Part shown: positions 4,491 through 5,020 of the stretch, one piece after another
Layout: the number at the start of each line of letters is the position of its first letter
Numbering within the stretch: the stretch's first letter is position 1
From: Nocardioidaceae bacterium
GTDB taxonomy: Bacteria; Actinomycetota; Actinomycetes; Propionibacteriales; Nocardioidaceae
NCBI GenBank assembly: GCA_013693815.1
Contig: CP059259.1
Coordinates: forward strand, 199,181-204,200
Direction of reading: 5' to 3'
DNA: 5,020 bases
The notes under the pieces: generated by a model
The model's database searches: none
What the model was told of the DNA's origin: nothing
The model's input: only the letters and a program-made list of their open reading frames with translations
Position numbers and translations under genes: made by a program

Positions 4491-5020
4491 ATGACCGCCG
4501 TTCCGGCCTTCGACTACGAGCTGGCTGAGTCGCTCGACGCGGCACTGCTGGCGATGTCGCAGGGTGCCCTCCCCATGCACGGAGGCACCGAGTTGCTGCC
4601 TGCCATGGGGCTTGGACTGTTCGCCCCCGAGCGGGTGGTGTCCCTGCGTGCGATCGATGACCTGCGTCGATGTGTCCGTGACGGTGACGATCTCATCCTG
4701 GGTGCCGGGCTGACCCATCACGAGGTGGCTACCTCGGATCTGGTGGTCGCCGGTGCCCCTCTCCTGGCCGAAGTCACCTCGGGGATCGGGAACATCCGAG
4801 TGCGCTGCACCGGGACTATCGGCGGGAACCTGGCGTTCGCCGAACCCAGGTCGGACCTGGCCACTGTCTTGTTGGCCCTGCATGCTCGGGTGCGTCTGCG
4901 TAGCGCCGAAGGTTCTCGTGAGCTGTCCATGGTCGAGTTCATGCTCGGCGCCTACGAGAACGACCTGCGCGAGGGCGAGCTCATCGTGGAGGTGGTCGTG
5001 CCCTACGGCGCGATGCAACG
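4491..5020 (+). CDS. coxM: CoxM-type FAD-binding medium subunit of a molybdenum hydroxylase, 3'-truncated
   Basis: The frame is open from ATG 4491 to the window end: 176 complete codons with no stop, out of a usual length of about 280-300. The two FAD contact motifs of the xanthine dehydrogenase/CO dehydrogenase medium subunit are present: HGGTELLP at residues 30-37, in place of the common AGGT/AGGHS, and TIGGNL at 109-114. Between them is LGAGLTHHEVA (70-80), typical of the family. EVTSGIGNIRVRCTGTIGGN leads into the second FAD site, and the last visible part (about 125-176) begins the C-terminal domain. The subunit passes electrons from the 2Fe-2S small subunit to FAD and then to the acceptor. 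The large Mo-cofactor subunit and small subunit should lie to the right. The substrate cannot be read from this subunit; CO or an N-heterocycle are options, and the context favours the latter. Confidence 0.9.
   Translation, partial: MTAVPAFDYELAESLDAALLAMSQGALPMHGGTELLPAMGLGLFAPERVVSLRAIDDLRRCVRDGDDLILGAGLTHHEVATSDLVVAGAPLLAEVTSGIGNIRVRCTGTIGGNLAFAEPRSDLATVLLALHARVRLRSAEGSRELSMVEFMLGAYENDLREGELIVEVVVPYGAMQ

Larger units (their letters stand above)
4224..4494 (+). other. Three overlapping 30-codon micro-ORFs (4224-4316, 4313-4405, 4402-4494)
   Basis: Each 89-bp unit starts a frame at ATG with SD GAGGGG or GGGAGGGG 5 nt upstream. It encodes 30 residues beginning MTVLDWSCSAPSLCLSS and ending GPREGIA; copy 1 has Gly where copies 2 and 3 have Arg. 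Because 89 is one short of a multiple of three, each TGA overlaps the next ATG as ATGA, and the third TGA overlaps the coxM ATG at 4491. This layout could pass ribosomes stepwise from coxG to coxM. The peptide matches nothing I recognise. The minus strand of the same repeat also has an ATGA-linked 30-codon frame, so the pattern may be a by-product of the repeat. Translation is unproven. Confidence 0.35.
4199..4495 (+). repeat. Tandem array of an 89-bp unit, 3.3 copies, at the coxG/coxM junction
   Basis: Full units run 4199-4287, 4288-4376 and 4377-4465, followed by a 30-bp partial copy at 4466-4495 that merges into the coxM start. Units 2 and 3 are identical. Unit 1 differs at only two bases: T at 4212, which forms the coxG stop where the others have G, and G at 4275 where the others have C. 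Each unit consists of a 30-bp copy of the coxG-end/coxM-start junction, with purine-rich SD and ATGAC, plus a 59-bp segment unique to the array. The near identity points to recent amplification. It is not CRISPR, because the segments between the 30-mers are themselves the same. The array occupies nearly all of the 276 bp between coxG and coxM. Confidence 0.97.

Noticed and set aside
4199..4495. CRISPR-like look: 30-bp repeats separated by 59 bp
   Set aside because: The segments between the 30-mers are identical or nearly so, there are no cas genes, and the period is a simple 89-bp tandem duplication.
4269..5018. Minus-strand open frame of 249 codons across the repeats and coxM
   Set aside because: It lies opposite the conserved coxM frame and its N-terminal part has shadow-like composition. 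The repeat part only reflects the array.

Overview
This window is high-GC DNA with many GTG starts and actinobacterial-type proteins. It most likely comes from a mycolic-acid actinomycete or a relative such as Rhodococcus, Gordonia, Mycolicibacterium or Pseudonocardia; the genus is an inference. It reads as part of a catabolic gene cluster.

Layout: (1) 1-756 (+) is the 3' part of a zinc-free MDR-type NADPH:quinone oxidoreductase. (2) 779-1606 (-), convergent with it, is a GntR-family regulator with a C-terminal FCD domain. Its N-terminus is doubtful, and a one-base frameshift is likely. (3) 1555-2064 (+), divergent from the regulator, is a PaaI-like hotdog thioesterase. (4) 2196-3662 (+) is an FAD-dependent dehydrogenase that strongly resembles tricarballylate dehydrogenase (TcuA). 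(5) 3753-4214 (+) is a CoxG/SRPBCC protein. (6) 4199-4495 is a direct-repeat array of 3.3 copies of 89 bp at the coxG/coxM junction. (7) 4491-5020 (+), running off the end, is a CoxM-type FAD-binding medium subunit of a molybdenum hydroxylase.

The main new observations are two. First, three related 18-bp dyads fit TGYRTRC-N4-GWAYRCA. They lie at the regulator/thioesterase divergent region, over the -10 region of the tcuA-like promoter, and before coxG, and are probably the operators of the adjacent GntR/FCD regulator. Second, each 89-bp repeat unit carries a copy of the coxM initiation region (purine-rich SD plus ATGAC) inside nested inverted repeats. Each unit also opens a 30-codon reading frame whose TGA overlaps the next ATG, so three micro-ORFs lead in ATGA-coupled steps into coxM.

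How the genes may work together (inference): a CoxMSL-type molybdenum hydroxylase would hydroxylate an N-heteroaromatic acid. CoA-level reduction and hydrolysis steps would need a reductase and a thioesterase, and a tricarballylate-type intermediate would be oxidised by the TcuA-like flavoprotein to cis-aconitate. Isonicotinate catabolism through citrazinate fits this set chemically, but the window alone does not prove the substrate.
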